A stretch of 64,000 bases of DNA from Tritrichomonas musculus. Its lineage: Eukaryota > Parabasalia > Tritrichomonadida > Tritrichomonadidae. The notes beneath the pieces are model-generated. The model saw only the letters and a program-made list of their open reading frames with translations. It had not been told where the DNA came from and ran no database searches. The DNA lies in the NCBI GenBank assembly GCA_039105265.1, contig JAPFFF010000016.1, positions 1,302,001 through 1,366,000 on the forward strand. Direction: 5' to 3'. A program made the translations under genes and the position numbers. Positions 61,813 to 64,000 of the stretch are shown piece after piece (the first letter of the stretch is position 1; each line of letters starts with the position of its first letter).

Positions 61813-62692
61813 TGTCCATAAATTTTAGTTGAAGAATCTTTTCTTAACTTTATATATATAAATTTAATTTTTACGTTTGCGTTTTTTATAGTTCAATTGT
61901 TATTTAATATAGGGTACAAGGTTCGAATTTCTAATTTCATATTTTTTTTAAAAAAAATCCAACCCAATAAATGCGGTAATGGATTTTTTTTCTTTTAAAC
62001 CGTTCTGTGTAAACTACGGTTTGACAACGGAACACCATAAAAACGGCACACGGTCGAAAGGTCTAATATATAACATTTAAATTTAAATGTCTTACTTTTT
62101 CCACATCACATTTTATCTAACGTAACTTTTAAACGTTAATATTTTTTTTAAACGTAGATTTGTTTGAAATCAAGCCTCATATTTGTGTGTATATTTTTTA
62201 TAAATAAATGATGGTTAAGATGAAATAATATGATGATATAATTATTCCTTAAAATTTTTTTTATCAATTACATATCTCCTGTTTTTTTTTTAAAAAAAGC
62301 ATTTGACTAAAAATTATGTTAGCAATGAATTTCAAATATATGATAATATTACTATGGAACAAATAAAAAAAGTATATTCATCTTTTTTCTCGATTTTTAG
62401 TTATATATTATTAATGAGTCATTCAAAGAAAGAATTTTTAAACATAAATGATTGTGAAATCACGGAAATGAATATCTATTGACCAACTAATATTTGAGTT
62501 TGTTTTTTATCCAATGTTGGACTGAAATATATTATAATATAAGTAACATTTTTATCAAATTGAGCTTATTTGAATAATTTCTATATGAATATAAGGCCAC
62601 TTTTAGCCTTGTACAAAGTTACATTAGAAAATAATAATTATGAAAGATAATGAATCATTCAATTTTTTGTCATAATGAATATTTTTATTTAT
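61813..62692. other. AT-rich intergenic DNA with a short shared motif
   Basis: 62093-62147 repeats the CACATCACA...TAACGTAACTTTTAAACGTT block of 8802-8855. A GC-richer patch at 62000-62065 (ACGGTTTGACAACGGAACAC) precedes it. No gene recognised. Confidence 0.45.
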
Positions 62693-63115
62693 TTAATTTA
62701 CATTAGCTTGTGCAAAGCTTGGTGTATTGGATTTAATTGGTACTCTCATCCTTTCTGAGTCTGTTAATGATCTACCACTTGTAACTTTTGATGATGTTTC
62801 ATTTTTATGTGATTCAACACCTGCTCGACCAAATGATGGTGTTTGATTCTTGATTGGCTTTCTCATCTTTTCTGAATCAGATTGTTGTTTGCATGTTGTG
62901 GCTGCAGTGGTTGCTAATGTTCGATGTGATTCAGCACCTGCTCGACCAAATGAAAAAGTTTGATCTTTAATTGGCTTTCTCATCTTTTCTGAATCAGATT
63001 GTGGCTTATAAGATGTGCTTGTGGTTGTTGTTGTACGATGTGATTCAACATCTGCTCTACCAAATGAAAAAGTTTGATCTTTGATTGGTTTTCTCATACG
63101 TGCTGCATCAGACAT
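62693..63115 (-). CDS. small four-repeat basic protein
   Basis: 140 aa made of four repeats of 38-39 residues beginning at Met7, Met45, Met84 and Met123. Each has the core MRKPIKDQTFSFGRA followed by ESH and a Ser/Thr-rich spacer (TTTTTSTS, TLATTAATT). The last copy is diverged (MRVPIKSNTPSFAQANVN). It is basic and Ser/Thr-rich, with no signal peptide, membrane span or Cys pattern. The repeats are also similar in DNA. I do not recognise the family; a short linear-motif or phosphorylation-substrate protein is a guess. An initiator match precedes it. Confidence 0.7.
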   Translation of the reverse strand: MSDAARMRKPIKDQTFSFGRADVESHRTTTTTSTSYKPQSDSEKMRKPIKDQTFSFGRAGAESHRTLATTAATTCKQQSDSEKMRKPIKNQTPSFGRAGVESHKNETSSKVTSGRSLTDSERMRVPIKSNTPSFAQANVN

Positions 63116-63129
63116 TTTATTAAAATAAA

Positions 63130-63134
63130 AATGA
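63130..63134 (-). promoter_or_regulatory. initiator (Inr) TCATT
   Basis: Minus-strand TCATT lies 14 bases before the ATG at 63115 and fits TCAYW. Confidence 0.45.
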
Positions 63135-63312
63135 TATGGATTATTTCTATAGATAGAACGCTTTCGACTTTTTTATCTGCGGATATAACTTTTTTTATAA
63201 AATAAAATATTGAATGCTTCATACATACGAAATTCAATGATTTATTTCATTTTAAAACGAATTGACAAATAAACTTCTGAAAATATAAATAAACATTTAA
63301 ACTAAGTTTTTT

Positions 63313-63587
63313 TAATTTGTCCCTTCTTATCGTCCTCTCAAATTTGAATAAAGCTAAATATTTTTTTTTAAGTTATTAAGGCATGAATACCTTCATTCAT
63401 CTCAGGCTGAGGCTCCCGCTATTACCTTAACCAATTGGGCTTAGCCCTCAAAGGCTCCCAAAACTATTTAAAAGGTATTTTTCCTGAATAAAAAACTTTT
63501 TAATATTCTTTTTTTTTTATTTTCATCTTCTCAAAATTGAAAGATATGGTATTTTAAAAAAAATAATTTGTCCCTACTTATCGTCCT
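63313..63587. repeat. 24-bp direct repeats flanking a GC-richer segment
   Basis: 63313-63336 and 63564-63587 (TAATTTGTCCCT, then Y, then CTTATCGTCCT-like text) match at all but one base, 251 bp apart. Between them, 63390-63465 is GC-richer with AGGCTCCC twice and the hairpin GGGCTTAGCCC. Nature unknown. Confidence 0.55.
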
Positions 63588-63775
63588 ACTTTCTGAAGAC
63601 TCATAGAAAATTTGAATTAAAAACTCTCAATTTTTTTGTGAATAAGGTAATAATTTTAAAAACTTAGTTTATAAAGAAAAATAAAAGGTATGATAGATAA
63701 AAGAATATATTGGAATGATTCAGAAGCAGAAAATGAATTTAAAAATATGTTTAAGTTGATCTGAATCTACACTTG

Positions 63776-63849
63776 GATCAAAAACGATAAGGCACCTCTG
63801 GTCAAAATTGAATTAAATTTCACCTTTGGGTGTCTTATCGTTTTTGATC
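63776..63849. mobile_element. 74-bp miniature inverted-repeat element
   Basis: GATCAAAAACGATAAGGCAC... (63776-63796) and its reverse complement (63829-63849) match at 20 of 21 positions, with only 32 bases between. The TIR start is shared with the MITE at 57460-57791. No target duplication is evident. As transcribed it would form a strong hairpin. The last 150 bases of the window hold nothing else. Confidence 0.75.
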
Positions 63850-64000
63850 TTAGTTTAATAACTTTGATTTTATATGCAAAAAGAAATATATACAACATAT
63901 ATTTATGCAGCCGACCTGAAAAATTCGATACATGATATGCATGTCTCATATTTTGATGTATAATATATTGCATTGCTAATCAATTTGATAAATATGATAT

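Overview
The window reads as a single-celled eukaryote of the Parabasalia (trichomonads), most like Tritrichomonas or a close relative. The evidence is the gene content: many BspA-like leucine-rich-repeat (LRR_5) proteins, two DUF3447/ankyrin proteins, a kinase-Sel1-BspA fusion, a BTB-like plus F5/8-type-C protein, a Sel1-array protein and VIT/VWA proteins. Genes are without obvious introns, intergenic DNA is extremely AT-rich, and several starts carry a trichomonad-type initiator (TCAYW) a few bases upstream. The genus is inference; the phylum is fairly secure.

Layout. 0-5 kb: an anchored BspA surface protein and a membrane-anchored methyltransferase-like protein. 5-10 kb: broken coding debris, a decayed Tc1/mariner transposase and nearly 3 kb of AT-rich DNA with dispersed repeats. 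10-11.7 kb: a cluster of three small paralogues with a probable ubiquitin-like fold and C-terminal CAAX boxes. 13.4-14.7 kb: a BTB-like/F5-8C gene. 14.9-24 kb: a decay zone with a GC-rich palindrome, MITEs, and fragments of DUF3447, RRM, BspA, membrane, GH13 and MATE genes. 24.5-27.8 kb: a kinase-Sel1-BspA gene with 19 near-identical 69-bp LRR units. 28-31.5 kb: more debris. 32.7-44 kb: a run of minus-strand DUF3447, BspA, BspA-C2, long BspA and Sel1 genes. 45.4-47.8 kb: a VIT/VWA gene. 48.1-52.8 kb: a dead BspA gene split by a 1.72-kb DNA transposon with 204-bp terminal inverted repeats. 53-56 kb: a DUF3447-ankyrin locus whose ankyrin units are separated by 25-bp minisatellites. 56-57.4 kb: 3' fragments of ornithine decarboxylase and a kinase, and an internally deleted tRNA. 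57.5-61 kb: a MITE, a divergent 14-3-3 protein, a tRNA and a pseudokinase. 61-64 kb: two MITEs and a small four-repeat protein.

How it works together: this is an accessory, family-expansion region rather than a pathway operon. Surface and intracellular BspA, ankyrin, Sel1, BTB, 14-3-3 and (pseudo)kinase proteins are interaction and signalling scaffolds. The large fraction of broken copies and TIR elements indicates rapid birth and death of genes. The most unusual items are the CAAX-tailed ubiquitin-fold cluster, the 14-3-3 lacking its phosphopeptide-pocket arginines, the pseudokinase, the recent long-TIR transposon and the minisatellite-interrupted ankyrin locus. All calls are by eye from the sequence; no search was run.
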